Positions 25,945 to 35,921 of a DNA stretch of 64,000 nt are shown here, in pieces. A program made the translations under genes and the position numbers. This DNA is from Sphingomonas sp. Root720 (lineage in GTDB: Bacteria; Pseudomonadota; Alphaproteobacteria; Sphingomonadales; Sphingomonadaceae), in contig NZ_LMID01000013.1 of the NCBI RefSeq assembly GCF_001428605.1, positions 163,345 to 227,344 of the forward strand, read 5' to 3'. A model generated the notes under the pieces. The model was not told where the DNA came from. It worked only from the letters and a program-made list of their open reading frames with translations, and did not search any database. Position 1 is the stretch's first letter, and each line of letters begins with the position of its first letter.

Positions 25945-26092
25945 TCGGACCATCCTTTTGTCGTCCCTACGACTTTGGTCTAGCCGTTGCCGACTTAAGG
26001 TCCGGTAACCCGCCAAGGTTAAGGCGGCGAAAACCACATATTGGCCGCTCGCCGTGCAGAGCCCTGCATGAACTTCGACTAAAATCGAATGG

Positions 26093-26121
26093 ATCGATCA
26101 TTAAGGCGCCCGCTGATCGAT
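26093..26121. promoter_or_regulatory. Inverted repeat ATCGATCA...TGATCGAT
   Basis: Exact 8-base arms 13 bases apart, in the 368-base gap between the pilin gene and tRNA-Lys. It may be a regulatory site for the pilin gene or for the small ORF at 26179. The rest of the gap shows the pilin leader and nothing else I can name. Confidence 0.35.
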
Positions 26122-26178
26122 TGAGCCGAGAAAGGCGGCGCGGTAGGAGCGGGCAAGTTACGCAAAGGGTTGCAAATA

Positions 26179-26283
26179 ATGGTCGAACGCCTTCCTGCCC
26201 ACGCCTATCTCGTCGCCGCAGTGATCGGCGCGGGCGCTCTCTGGCTCATCGCGAGCCAGGTCATGAGCCTTTTCATTTCCTGA
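26179..26283 (+). CDS. Possible 34-residue membrane peptide
   Basis: A short frame with one hydrophobic segment (AYLVAAVIGAGALWLIA) that could span the membrane. AAAGGG lies about nine bases before the ATG. There are no homologues I can name. It is offered as a candidate because it is too small for ordinary gene finding and the surrounding gap is otherwise empty. Confidence 0.3.
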   Translation: MVERLPAHAYLVAAVIGAGALWLIASQVMSLFIS

Positions 26284-26312
26284 AGACCGGAGTCGCCGGC
26301 TCGGGCGGCGTC

Positions 26313-26388
26313 TGGTGGGTCCGCCGGGATTCGAACCCGGGACCTCTCGATTAAAAGTCGCTTGCTCTACCAACTGAGCTACGGACCC
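26313..26388 (-). tRNA. tRNA-Lys (anticodon UUU)
   Basis: A full cloverleaf on the minus strand: acceptor GGGTCCG/CGGACCC, D arm GCTCAGTTGGTAGAGC, anticodon loop CTTTTAA with anticodon TTT, T arm CGGGTTCGAATCCCG, discriminator A and an encoded CCA at 26313-26315. The outer two pairs of the anticodon stem look mismatched. It lies between the pilin region and folK. Confidence 0.93.
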
Positions 26389-26425
26389 ACCGACCGCGCT
26401 TCCCTATTGGGCGCGGCTGCCGTGG

Positions 26426-26920
26426 TCAACCCGCCCCGCGGAGAAGCCTGGCGCGCGCATGGCGCACAGTCCTCGCGCCGCGACCGACCCGCCATCCCGG
26501 CGCGATCGCCAGCAAGGGCCTGAGCACGAAATCGCGCAGCTCGAGCGATCGATGCGGCACCGTCAGCCGCCCCTTCCCCCGGAGCGGCCAATGCCCTTCC
26601 GACCAGAGCAATATATCGAGATCGAGGACGCGCGCCCCCCAGCGGCGCCCCCGGCGCCGGCCGAACGCCGCCTCCAGCCCCTTGAGGCGGGCGAGCAGCG
26701 CCGGCGGCTCGAGTGCGGTCTCGACGATGATCGCCGCATTGGCGAAGCTGCGCCCCGCCGGGCCCAAGGCCGGCGTGGCGATGACCGGCGACCGGCCGAC
26801 GAGGCGGATGCCGGCCCGGTCGAGCGCCGCCATCGCCGCCCGCACCACCGCCGCCGGCGCGCCGTGCCGGCCGTGGCGCCGGTTCGATCCGATTCCGATC
26901 GCGTAGAAATAGGGCCGCAT
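26426..26920 (-). CDS. folK: 2-amino-4-hydroxy-6-hydroxymethyldihydropteridine diphosphokinase
   Basis: 164 residues of the HPPK family. Supporting motifs are IGIGSN near the start, RSFANAAIIVE in the middle and RRWGARVLDLDIL, which binds ATP and Mg. It transfers pyrophosphate from ATP to the pterin in folate synthesis. The C terminus is rich in Arg. No other folate genes are next to it; it follows the envelope operon on the same strand by 34 bases and could be co-transcribed. Confidence 0.9.
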   Translation of the reverse strand: MRPYFYAIGIGSNRRHGRHGAPAAVVRAAMAALDRAGIRLVGRSPVIATPALGPAGRSFANAAIIVETALEPPALLARLKGLEAAFGRRRGRRWGARVLDLDILLWSEGHWPLRGKGRLTVPHRSLELRDFVLRPLLAIAPGWRVGRGARTVRHARARLLRGAG

Positions 26921-26953
26921 GCGATCCGCCTATAGCGGGGGATCGGTACGCGA

Positions 26954-27787
26954 CTAGCCCCAGTTCGCCACCAGCGCCTGCATCACCTCGGCGGCTACGC
27001 GCGCGCCGACCTGCTCGACGCCCGGCGGCAAGGGCCGTTCGCGCTGATAGCCGTTCGGCCCAGCCACCCAGCGACCCGGCCCGCCCGACGGCGGGACGCC
27101 CTGGGTGACGACCGTCGCCAGCAGGGTGCCGCTGCGGATATCCTTGACGTCGACCCGGAAGGTATAGCCGCTCGGCGCACCGCCGTCGGGGGTCTGCAGC
27201 ACCTCGACCAGCAGGTCGGCCTTGCCGATCAGCGCCGACATCTCGACCGACTGGGCATCGCCGCGATTGACGCCCTTGCCGAGCGCGGTCGATCTCATGA
27301 TCAGGGTACGGTCGATCAGCCGGGCGCCACCGGCGAGCATCGTGCGGTTGAAGCCCTGCGCGGCCTTCCAGTCGGCCCGTTCGGGCAGCCCCTCCATCCG
27401 CGCGCCGTCCGCGGCGGTCGCGGTTCGGCCCGAGCGGAGTTCGGCCTCGACGCCGCGCCCGGCGACGGTGGTCGACCCGTCGTCATAATAGGTCTTGTCG
27501 ACCACCCGCCCGTCGGCGAGCGTGAAGCGCGACCATTGCTCATATGTGGTCGACAGCGAATCGGTGAGCTGGCGGTTCCAGAACACGACCATGCGCGGGC
27601 TCTTCCTGCGCGCATAGGCCGAGCGGAAGGCGCTGGCGGTCGCCGCTTCGCTCTGCGCCGCGGCGTTCCCGCGCGGCGGCGCGCGCAGCACCTCGGGCAG
27701 GTCGTCCCGATATTGCTGCGCGACGGCGGCGCTCCCCGCCACCAGCATCGCGGCGATCGCCCCCGCGAACCCGGCCCGCTTGCCCAT
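26954..27787 (-). CDS. Secreted protein of the LpoB-linked envelope operon
   Basis: 277 residues with a signal peptide (MGKRAGFAGAIAAMLVAGSAAVAQ). The second half has LIDRTLIMRS and the strand-rich VEVLQTPDGGAPSGYTFRVDVKDI followed by SGTLLATVV, reminiscent of the CsgG/LpoB-like fold, but I cannot assign a family. Its ATG overlaps the stop of the upstream gene (TGATG), so translation is coupled. It is the last clear member of the envelope operon. Periplasmic location inferred from the signal. Confidence 0.65.
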   Translation of the reverse strand: MGKRAGFAGAIAAMLVAGSAAVAQQYRDDLPEVLRAPPRGNAAAQSEAATASAFRSAYARRKSPRMVVFWNRQLTDSLSTTYEQWSRFTLADGRVVDKTYYDDGSTTVAGRGVEAELRSGRTATAADGARMEGLPERADWKAAQGFNRTMLAGGARLIDRTLIMRSTALGKGVNRGDAQSVEMSALIGKADLLVEVLQTPDGGAPSGYTFRVDVKDIRSGTLLATVVTQGVPPSGGPGRWVAGPNGYQRERPLPPGVEQVGARVAAEVMQALVANWG

Positions 27788-28161
27788 CACATGTCCCCCC
27801 ATGGCGAAAAGCCGTCATCGCCGAAATCGGCATCGGCGTCGGCATAGTCCGCATCCTCGTCGAGCCAGCCGTCGTCCGCCGCCGCCATGCCGACCAGCGC
27901 CCGCGCCGCGCAGGCGCTTATCCGGTCCAGGCCGACGACGGGGACATGGCGGTCCCGCGACCAGCCCTGCATCACCGGCGGCGTATCGCGCCACAGGCCC
28001 GGCGCCGCACCATAGGCCGCCGGCGGGGGCGCGGCGGCCAGCAGCGGCTGCACCGGACGAATCGCGCGCGGCGGCGGCACGTCTTGCCCGGCCTGCGCCT
28101 GGACGGCGGCGAGACCCGCGGCCAGCGCGATCGAGACACGGATCATGGCGGCCCCGATCAT
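27787..28161 (-). CDS. Small secreted protein with acidic C terminus
   Basis: 124 residues. The N terminus is a signal peptide (IRVSIALAAGLAAVQAQAG), the middle is Pro/Ala-rich, and the end is a run of Asp (DEDADYADADADFGDD). No family recognised. The start at 28161 overlaps the stop of the YcfL-like gene by ATGA; the ATG at 28146 is the alternative and gives a tidier signal. Coupled on both sides. Confidence 0.6.
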   Translation of the reverse strand: MIGAAMIRVSIALAAGLAAVQAQAGQDVPPPRAIRPVQPLLAAAPPPAAYGAAPGLWRDTPPVMQGWSRDRHVPVVGLDRISACAARALVGMAAADDGWLDEDADYADADADFGDDGFSPWGDM

Positions 28162-28634
28162 GGCTGCGAGGTCCGCACTTCGACCAGATAATATTTGACC
28201 TCGTCGCGGCCGATCGAAAGCCCGCGATAGACCCCGGTGGCCTTGGGCGCGAGGATCACCTTCTTCCAATAGGTCGAATCCTCGGTCGGCACCTGGTTCT
28301 CGTCCATGAAGGAGGAGCGCGCGTCGAGCTCGACCGTCTTCTTCGTGCAATTGACGAAGCGGGTTATCACCTCGACCGAATTGGTGTCGGTCCGCCGGGC
28401 GAACATCCCTTCGACGACGACCCGGTTGGCCAGCTTCTTGTCGGTCATCTGGACCGCGTTCAGGTCGATCGGCGTCATCGCCGACGGCACGTTGGCGACC
28501 AGCGCCGGGCCGCCTGCGGACAATGAGCGCTTGGCATCGCCCATATCGCATTTGACCGGGCGGTTCTCGCGCGCCTGGGACGGGGCGGCGAGCAGCGCCC
28601 CGGCGGCGATCGCGGCGAGCAGATATGTCCTCAT
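28158..28634 (-). CDS. YcfL (DUF1425)-like periplasmic protein
   Basis: 158 residues with a signal peptide (MRTYLLAAIAAGALLAAPSQA). The C-terminal half, with RFVNCTKKTVELDARSSF, then YWKKVILAPKATGVYRG and a final YYLVEVR, follows the strand pattern of the DUF1425/YcfL family. In other proteobacteria this family sits beside lpoB and COG3014 genes, as it does here, which strengthens the assignment. There is no lipobox Cys, unlike E. coli YcfL. Function unknown; envelope role inferred. Confidence 0.62.
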   Translation of the reverse strand: MRTYLLAAIAAGALLAAPSQARENRPVKCDMGDAKRSLSAGGPALVANVPSAMTPIDLNAVQMTDKKLANRVVVEGMFARRTDTNSVEVITRFVNCTKKTVELDARSSFMDENQVPTEDSTYWKKVILAPKATGVYRGLSIGRDEVKYYLVEVRTSQP

Positions 28635-28655
28635 CAACCGTCTCCCATCGAGCAA

Positions 28656-30125
28656 CTAGCGCAGCTTCGCGCGAAAGGCCTCGTCCTTGGCCCAGGCATT
28701 CTTGTCCTTCTTGCGCGCCAGCGCGATCTTTGCGTTGTTGCCCGGCGCCTCCGGCGGCAGGCTCTCGACGCTGCGCGACCGGGCCCAGGCGATACCGCAC
28801 TTCCCCGCGCTGGCGGCCATGGGCCGGGTGCCGGCCAGCTCGATCCCGCCGTCGTCGTGGCGATAGGTCACGCTGACTGGCGGCATGCTCCAGCCGGCCG
28901 ACGCCGAAGCCGAAGCCGAAGCCTTGGACGCGGCCTTCTTCTTGCCCTTGCCGGCGGGTGCCGGCGCGGCGGCGCCCCAGCGGGTGGTGCCGACCAGGAT
29001 GGTGGAGGGCAGGCCGTCCCACATGCGGGTGTCGGCGGTCGGCCGTACCGATTTGGAGAACATGCTCAGCGCCGCGCCGATTCCCTGGGCGTAGAGCGCA
29101 TTGCCGCCCATCTGCTGCGCGAAGCTGGTGCCGACGGCGGTCGCGAGCGTGCTGGTGGTCTCCAGCCCAGCCTTGAACTGGGCCTTGCCGTCGAGGATGC
29201 CGTCGATCGCGCGGCCGCCGCGGGTGGAGGCCTGGGTATAGATGTCGGCGGCCGGGACCAGCGGCCAGGCGCGCGTCGTCTTGCCGCTGCCGAGCGTCAC
29301 GATCGCGCCATTCTCCGGCAGGACCGGGCCGGGCCGGAAGACCAGCTTCTCCTGATACTGGCCGTCGGTCGCCTTCACCGGGCCGGCGCCGAGCTCGGTC
29401 AGCACCAGCAGATTGTCGTTCGGGCCAGGCGCCTTGAGCCTGGCATCGATCTTCGCCGCCTGCTCGAAGGTCTCGGCCGCCTGGCTGCCATCGCCCGCGC
29501 AGTGCGACGCCCAGCCCTGCAGATAGGTCAGCAGCGCGAAGTCCGACTGGAAACTCTCCTCGCCCGACACCGTATCCTGATATTCGGCCGCCTTGAACGA
29601 GGCGCGGGCGTTGTCGTAGTCGCCCTTCCGCAGGTAGAGCAGGCCGCGATAATAATAGGCCATCGCCCGCTCATAGGGCTCGCCCTTGAAGTCCTTGTTG
29701 ACCTCGAGCCGGGTCGCCGAGGTCGCCTTCTCGGCCTGCTTGTCCTTGTTGTAGAAGGCCTCGATCCGGTCGAGCGCGCCGTCGAACGCCTTTTCGGCGT
29801 CGCCATAATAGCCGAGTTCCATCGACAGCAGGCCGAGCCGCTCATAATTGAGAACGGCGTTATGCTCGCCGTCATAATAGAGGACGCGATAATAGCCGCG
29901 CAGCTTCTCCTCGCGGGTCTGGGCGAAGGCCTCGACCTCGTCGGGATAGGGGCCGGGGCCATATTGCGCCTTCCAGGCGGCGACCTGCTTGGCGCGGGCC
30001 TTGGCCGCGGCCTTCGCGGCGGCGGGATCGACGGGCACGGCCACATCCTGCGCCAGGACGGCGGAGGCGAGCGACAGCAGCGAGAGAGCGGCGATTCCGG
30101 TCGCCAGCCGATGGATAGTCTTCAT
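28656..30125 (-). CDS. COG3014-like TPR envelope protein
   Basis: 489 residues with signal peptide (MKTIHRLATGIAALSLLSLAS...). Residues 60-210 hold TPR-like helical pairs (YYRGLLYLRKGDYDNARAS is the clearest). The later part has a strand-rich domain ending in an Ala/Ser/Lys linker and an unusual C terminus. Size, location and partners match the COG3014 proteins that accompany LpoB. It probably assembles with the LpoB-like protein in the periplasm; this is inferred from context. Confidence 0.7.
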   Translation of the reverse strand: MKTIHRLATGIAALSLLSLASAVLAQDVAVPVDPAAAKAAAKARAKQVAAWKAQYGPGPYPDEVEAFAQTREEKLRGYYRVLYYDGEHNAVLNYERLGLLSMELGYYGDAEKAFDGALDRIEAFYNKDKQAEKATSATRLEVNKDFKGEPYERAMAYYYRGLLYLRKGDYDNARASFKAAEYQDTVSGEESFQSDFALLTYLQGWASHCAGDGSQAAETFEQAAKIDARLKAPGPNDNLLVLTELGAGPVKATDGQYQEKLVFRPGPVLPENGAIVTLGSGKTTRAWPLVPAADIYTQASTRGGRAIDGILDGKAQFKAGLETTSTLATAVGTSFAQQMGGNALYAQGIGAALSMFSKSVRPTADTRMWDGLPSTILVGTTRWGAAAPAPAGKGKKKAASKASASASASAGWSMPPVSVTYRHDDGGIELAGTRPMAASAGKCGIAWARSRSVESLPPEAPGNNAKIALARKKDKNAWAKDEAFRAKLR

Positions 30126-30135
30126 CGATCCGACC

Positions 30136-30774
30136 TCAGCGATAGACGACGTCGTCGGCGCCGGCACGACGGATCTTGTAGGTGCCGTTCCAGACGAGCG
30201 TGCCATATTCGAGATCGAGCATCTCGAGCGAGATGACCGTCAGCCGCTCCTGCATGCCGGTATCGTTGTTGCGGCTGTCGAGCGAGGTGATCTTGCCGAC
30301 CAGCTTGTAGTCGGCGCCGGCGGTCGCGCGGGTCAGCCCAGTGGTGCCGCTGTCGACGACGCCGTCGCGCTTCAGCGCGCGCTCCTGCTCGACCGCGGCG
30401 ATGAACTCGCGGCTGACGAAGCGCATCTTGCCGCGTGCGGCACCCATCAGCTTGCCGCGCAGCTCGTCGGTGATGATGTCCTTGTCGATCCGCTGCGAGC
30501 TCTGGTTGCGCAGATCGGAGCTGTCGAGGATGATCCGGGGCGGCGTCGCCCGGTTCGATATTTCGGGATTGGCCATCAGGTCGCGGACCATCTGGTCGGC
30601 CATGCGGCCGAGATCCTGCCCTTCGATGCCGACCCCCGAGACGATGCCGCGCTGATCGGGATCGAGATCGACCGCCTGGTGCGAACGATCCTTCTTGGCG
30701 ATCGCCGGCCCGGCGGCAACGGCCAGGCAGACGCCAAGGATTGCGGCGCTCGCCACATGACGCAGTTTCAGCAT
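30136..30774 (-). CDS. LpoB-like penicillin-binding-protein activator
   Basis: 212 residues with signal peptide (MLKLRHVASAAILGVCLAVAAGPAIA). The body matches the LpoB family pattern: DQMVRDLMANPEI, PPRIILDSSDLRNQSSQRID, then MRFVSRE and ADYKLVGKITSLDSR with the closing EYGTLVWNGTYKIRR. In enterobacteria LpoB is an outer-membrane lipoprotein that stimulates PBP1B; here no lipobox Cys is at the cleavage site, so it may be soluble. It leads the five-gene operon. The partner PBP is not in this window. Confidence 0.75.
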   Translation of the reverse strand: MLKLRHVASAAILGVCLAVAAGPAIAKKDRSHQAVDLDPDQRGIVSGVGIEGQDLGRMADQMVRDLMANPEISNRATPPRIILDSSDLRNQSSQRIDKDIITDELRGKLMGAARGKMRFVSREFIAAVEQERALKRDGVVDSGTTGLTRATAGADYKLVGKITSLDSRNNDTGMQERLTVISLEMLDLEYGTLVWNGTYKIRRAGADDVVYR

Positions 30775-31148
30775 TTTTCCCCCGTTCGATCACGGATGCC
30801 GCGACGCCCCCGCCGCTACACCCCACCATCGGCGACGCTAAGACCATCGATCCGGGCGTCAAGCGTTTCGATAGCCGGACCCACCTGAAGTTTTATGACG
30901 TGGATCACAGCGGCGCCGGTAAAATGCCGCGCGCCGAGCGCTCTGCGCCCTCGGGCCGATGCCGGTCGCCTACCCCGCCCGTCGCCCTGCCCGGCCATAT
31001 CTGCCCACGGGAACGCCCGCCCGCTTTCGTTTCGCCCCTGGCGCGAACATTGCCGAACCAGCCTCCCGACCGCCTCGTAGCACCACCCCTCGTGGCCCAG
31101 AGGCACCAGCACGCAGCTTTTCTACCAGATGTTGTGCCCCGGACTTGC

Positions 31149-31203
31149 AGCGATATTTCGTTACGCCCCGAATCATCCGCTCGGGCCAGCGGAAAATATC
31201 GCT
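31149..31203 (+). other. Nested inverted repeat in the gap before ftsB
   Basis: Outer arms AGCGATATTT and AAATATCGCT are exact and enclose inner arms CCCGA/TCGGG around a nine-base loop. The gap 30775-31267 (about 490 bases) has no convincing gene; the open frames in it look random. This structure is the one clear feature, 65 bases before ftsB. It could be an mRNA leader element or a protein-binding site. Confidence 0.4.
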
Positions 31204-31267
31204 ATTTCAGCGTCAAAAGCGCGCGAAAGGGCTTGATCGCGCGACTCATAGGTGATTCTGTCCTTGG

Positions 31268-31576
31268 ATGAATCGCGTTCCCCTTTTCCAGATCGCCCGC
31301 AGCGCTGCGCTGCCCGCGGTCGCGATTCTGATCATCGGTTATTTCGCCAGTTCGGCGCTGATCGGTCCCAACGGACTGCTCGCGCTGGGCGGCTATCGCA
31401 GCCAGCTCCAGCTCAAGTCCAACGAGTTGCACCGCACGGAGGCCGTGCGCGATCGGCTGCGCCATCACGCCAAGCTGCTCGACCCCAACCGCGTCGATCC
31501 GGATTTCGGCGAGGAACTGGTGCGCCGCTCGACCGGACAGGTGCGGCCCGACGAGGTCATTATTCCGCGAAACTGA
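31268..31576 (+). CDS. ftsB: Septum formation initiator FtsB/DivIC-like
   Basis: 102 residues: one membrane segment (ALPAVAILIIGYFASSALIG), then a coiled coil (YRSQLQLKSNELHRTEAVRD) and a short tail. This is the FtsB/DivIC layout, a divisome protein that links FtsL and FtsQ. Order ftsB-pdhA-pdhB is common in alphaproteobacteria. The start ATG at 31268 is preceded by a poor ribosome site. Confidence 0.82.
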   Translation: MNRVPLFQIARSAALPAVAILIIGYFASSALIGPNGLLALGGYRSQLQLKSNELHRTEAVRDRLRHHAKLLDPNRVDPDFGEELVRRSTGQVRPDEVIIPRN

Positions 31577-31707
31577 GCACGGTTTCGTGCCTCGCGGCGG
31601 GCTTGGACGCTGCCCGGGCAACTAAATTCCAGAGTACGTTGAAATCGCCGCGCGCGGCGGCCTATATGCATGCCGTCACCCCCTCCCCGGGACAAGGAGC
31701 GATCCGC

Positions 31708-32819
31708 TTGGCGAAACCAGCACAGCCACGCGCGGCGGCAAAGAAAGCCGCACCGCGCAAACCCGCCGCGTCAAGGGCGGCGCCGAAACCGGCCGCCGCC
31801 GCCGCGCCGCCCGCCTCCAACCGCGAGCGTCCGGCCGAACCGGAGCGGTACACGGCCAGCAAGGAAGAGATGCTGGAATTCTATCGGCAGATGATGCTGA
31901 TCCGCCGGTTCGAGGAAAAGGCGGGACAACTTTACGGCCTCGGCCTGATCGGCGGTTTCTGCCATCTCTACATCGGCCAGGAGGCCGTCGCCGTCGGCCT
32001 GCAATCGGCGCTCGAGGTCGGCAAGGATTCGGTGATCACCGGTTATCGCGACCATGGCCACATGCTGGCCTATGGCATCGATCCCAAGTTGATCATGGCC
32101 GAACTGACCGGCCGGGCCGCCGGGATCAGCCGCGGCAAGGGCGGCTCGATGCACATGTTCTCGGTCGACCACCGTTTCTACGGCGGCCACGGCATCGTCG
32201 GCGCGCAGGTGAGCCTCGGCACCGGCCTCGCCTTCAAACACAAATATTCGGGCGATGGCGGCATCGCCATGGCCTATTTCGGCGACGGCGCGTCGAACCA
32301 GGGCCAGGTGTACGAAAGCTTCAACATGGCCGAGTTGTGGAAGCTGCCGATCATCTTCGTGATCGAGAACAACCAGTATGCGATGGGCACCAGCGTCAAC
32401 CGGTCGTCGGCGGAGGACCAGCTTTACCGCCGCGGCGAAAGCTTCCGCATCCCCGGCATCCAGGTCGACGGCATGGACGTGCTCGCGGTGCGCGGCGCCG
32501 CCGAGGAGGCGGTCGCCTGGGTCCGCGCGGGCAAGGGCCCGATCCTGCTCGAACTCAAGACCTACCGCTATCGCGGCCATTCGATGTCCGACCCGGCCAA
32601 ATACCGCTCGCGCGACGAGGTCCAGGCGGTGCGCGACAAATCGGACCCGATCGACCACCTCAAGAAGGAGCTCGAAGCGGCCGGCGTCAGCGAGGACGAT
32701 CTCCGCAAGCTGGAGAAGGACATCCGCGCGATCGTGACCGAAGCGGCCGACTTCGCCGAACAATCGCCCGAACCTGAGCCCGAGGAGCTCTATACCGACG
32801 TGCTGGTGGGACAATATTG

Positions 32820-32820
<1 letters not shown>
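31708..32820 (+). CDS. pdhA: Pyruvate dehydrogenase E1 component, alpha subunit
   Basis: 370 residues. After an Ala/Lys/Pro-rich N-terminal tail, the catalytic part begins at [21 protein letters not shown]. The thiamine diphosphate motif is GDGASNQG...ENNQYAMGT. The phosphorylation-loop-like [16 protein letters not shown] is conserved. It decarboxylates pyruvate with PdhB. TTG at 31708 is chosen as start because AAGGAG lies 8 bases upstream; an ATG at 31666 is the alternative. Its TGA overlaps the ATG of pdhB by one base. Confidence 0.92.
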
Positions 32821-34241
<1,421 letters not shown>

Positions 34242-34339
34242 GCGGCAGGCGGCTCCCCGTACGGGTTTTTGCGGACAGTCGCCCCGGCGATCTGTGTTAA
34301 TAATCCCCGACCGGTCCGAGTCGGTTGGGGAGTATGCTT

Positions 34340-34774
34340 ATGGGACAGAAAGCGCCGCATTCCGCAGCGTCATCCGAAACCGCACCTGCCGGAGATCCCT
34401 TTCTGGGTCGCCTCCTCTACGTCGAGGACAATGCCCAGATCGCGGAGATAACCTGCCTCATGCTCGAGGAGTCCGGGCTCGACATCGTCCAGGCGACATC
34501 GGCGGAGGACGCCCTGCGCCTGGCCGACGAGGCGGAGCCGTTCGACATCGTGCTGACCGATGTCGTCATGCCCGGCCTCAGCGGCGTGCAGCTCGCGCGC
34601 CGGCTCAACCGCCGCTGGCCGAAGCTGCCGATCGTCCTCGTGAGCGGCTTCAGCGAGGAACTGGCGCTCGGCTATGGCGCGCAATATGAGCTCCTCCGCA
34701 AACCCTTCACCCGCGGCGCCCTGCTCGACTGCCTCCAGCGCCACCTCGACGGCAGCATCTATCAGCACGCCTGA
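34340..34774 (+). CDS. Response regulator (receiver domain only)
   Basis: 144 residues, single receiver. Acidic Glu29-Asp30 (YVEDNAQIA), phospho-acceptor Asp74 (IVLTDVVMPG), Ser in IVLVSGFSEE, and Lys in LLRKPFT. It has a long Ser/Ala-rich N-terminal tail of about 20 residues. The start at 34340 has GGGGAG seven bases upstream; an ATG at 34334 is too close to it. The 3' end is overlapped by the next gene. Partner kinase unknown. Confidence 0.85.
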   Translation: MGQKAPHSAASSETAPAGDPFLGRLLYVEDNAQIAEITCLMLEESGLDIVQATSAEDALRLADEAEPFDIVLTDVVMPGLSGVQLARRLNRRWPKLPIVLVSGFSEELALGYGAQYELLRKPFTRGALLDCLQRHLDGSIYQHA

Positions 34775-35450
34775 TCTCACCCCCCTTTCCGATCCCGAAC
34801 GCCAGCTGGCGCTGAACTACGCACCGGCGGCCCACCGCGATCCGCTCGCCCTGTTGTGGCGGATCGACGAGCGGATGGGCGCGATCGTCGCCGCCGCGCG
34901 CGAACCGGCGATCGGCGCGATGCGGCTGATCTGGTGGCGCGATGCGCTGGCCCGACTCGACGAACCGGGCCCGCCAGTGCCCGCCGAACCCCTGTTGGCC
35001 GCCGCCGCCGCACAATTGCTGCCCGCCGGATTGCCCGGTCGGTCGATCGCCGCGATCGAAGAGGGCTGGGCGGCGCTGCTGGAAGAGGAGGTTCCGGGCG
35101 AGGCGCAGATAATCGCGCATGGCGAGGAGCGCGGCGGACCGCTGTTCGCGCTGTCGGCGGCGCTGCTCGGCACCGTGCCCGAGGATATCGGCCGGGCCGG
35201 CGAAGGCTGGGCGCTCGCCGAGCTGGGCCACCGGCTGCGCGATGCCGAGGCACGTCGCTTCGCCCGCGCAGCCGCCGCCGAGCGGCTCGGCGGGGTCGCC
35301 AGCGGCCGCTGGCCGGCCGCTCTTCGCCCGCTCGGTCTGCTGACCCTGCTGGCGCACCGCGACGCGGCGATGCCGGCGGCGGAACTGCGCCGGCAGGGAT
35401 CGCCGAAACGGATGTTTCGGGCGCTCGCCTATCGGCTGACGGGACGCTAA
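34686..35450 (+). CDS. Squalene/phytoene synthase-family protein, start uncertain
   Basis: About 225 residues of recognisable protein. MRLIWWRDALARLD and the later GWALAELGHRLRDAEARR fit the trans-isoprenyl diphosphate synthase (head-to-head) family, but the Asp-rich metal motifs are weak and the protein is shorter than usual. No ATG or GTG exists near the natural N terminus (around 34770), so the only starts, at 34674 or 34686, lie inside the response regulator gene by about 90 bases. A rare start codon is possible. It may be a non-catalytic relative such as the NDUFAF6 type. The family call is moderate. Confidence 0.62.
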   Translation: MSSSANPSPAAPCSTASSATSTAASISTPDLTPLSDPERQLALNYAPAAHRDPLALLWRIDERMGAIVAAAREPAIGAMRLIWWRDALARLDEPGPPVPAEPLLAAAAAQLLPAGLPGRSIAAIEEGWAALLEEEVPGEAQIIAHGEERGGPLFALSAALLGTVPEDIGRAGEGWALAELGHRLRDAEARRFARAAAAERLGGVASGRWPAALRPLGLLTLLAHRDAAMPAAELRRQGSPKRMFRALAYRLTGR

Positions 35451-35483
35451 GCTCCCTCCCCGGATGTGCAGGGGAGATGCGAC

Positions 35484-35921
35484 ATGTGGCGATATCTGGC
35501 GGGTGCGGCCGGTGCACTGCTGCTGGCCGGCGGCGGGGTGATATTGTGGCAGGGCCAGGGCGCGGGCCCCAGGATCGCCTCCGCCCCGCTCCAGGCCGCC
35601 GAACCGGCACCGCTCGCCGAGCCGCCCGCCGCGACCGAGAAGACCCGCGAGGAGAAGCGCTTCGGCCGCTACGACAAGGACAAGGACGGCAAGGTCAGCC
35701 GCGAGGAGTTCCTCGCCAGCCGGCACAAGGCCTATGCCAAGCTCGACGCCAATGGCGACGGCCGGCTGACCTTCGAGGAATGGTCGGTCAAGACCACCGA
35801 CCGCTTCGCCAAGGCCGATGCCGACGCATCGGCGACCCTGACCGCCGAGGAGTTCGAAACCACCCGGATCGCGCGCAAGACGACACGGCCGGCTCCGTGC
35901 GTGCCCGAGAGCGAGGGATGA
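35484..35921 (+). CDS. EF-hand calcium-binding protein
   Basis: 145 residues. A single N-terminal membrane helix or signal anchor (WRYLAGAAGALLLAGGGVILW) is followed by a Pro/Ala linker and three EF-hand loops: DKDKDGKVSREEF, DANGDGRLTFEEW and a degenerate DADASATLTAEEF. It faces the periplasm and may sense or buffer Ca. The GGGGAG site lies seven bases before the ATG at 35484. Its TGA overlaps the ATG of the next lipoprotein gene (ATGA). Confidence 0.8.
   Translation: MWRYLAGAAGALLLAGGGVILWQGQGAGPRIASAPLQAAEPAPLAEPPAATEKTREEKRFGRYDKDKDGKVSREEFLASRHKAYAKLDANGDGRLTFEEWSVKTTDRFAKADADASATLTAEEFETTRIARKTTRPAPCVPESEG

Noticed and set aside
30741-31271. A 176-codon frame in the gap before ftsB, and a 98-codon frame on the other strand
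   Set aside because: Both are rich in Pro, Arg and Ser without any family likeness, and neither has a good ribosome site. They are treated as chance frames.
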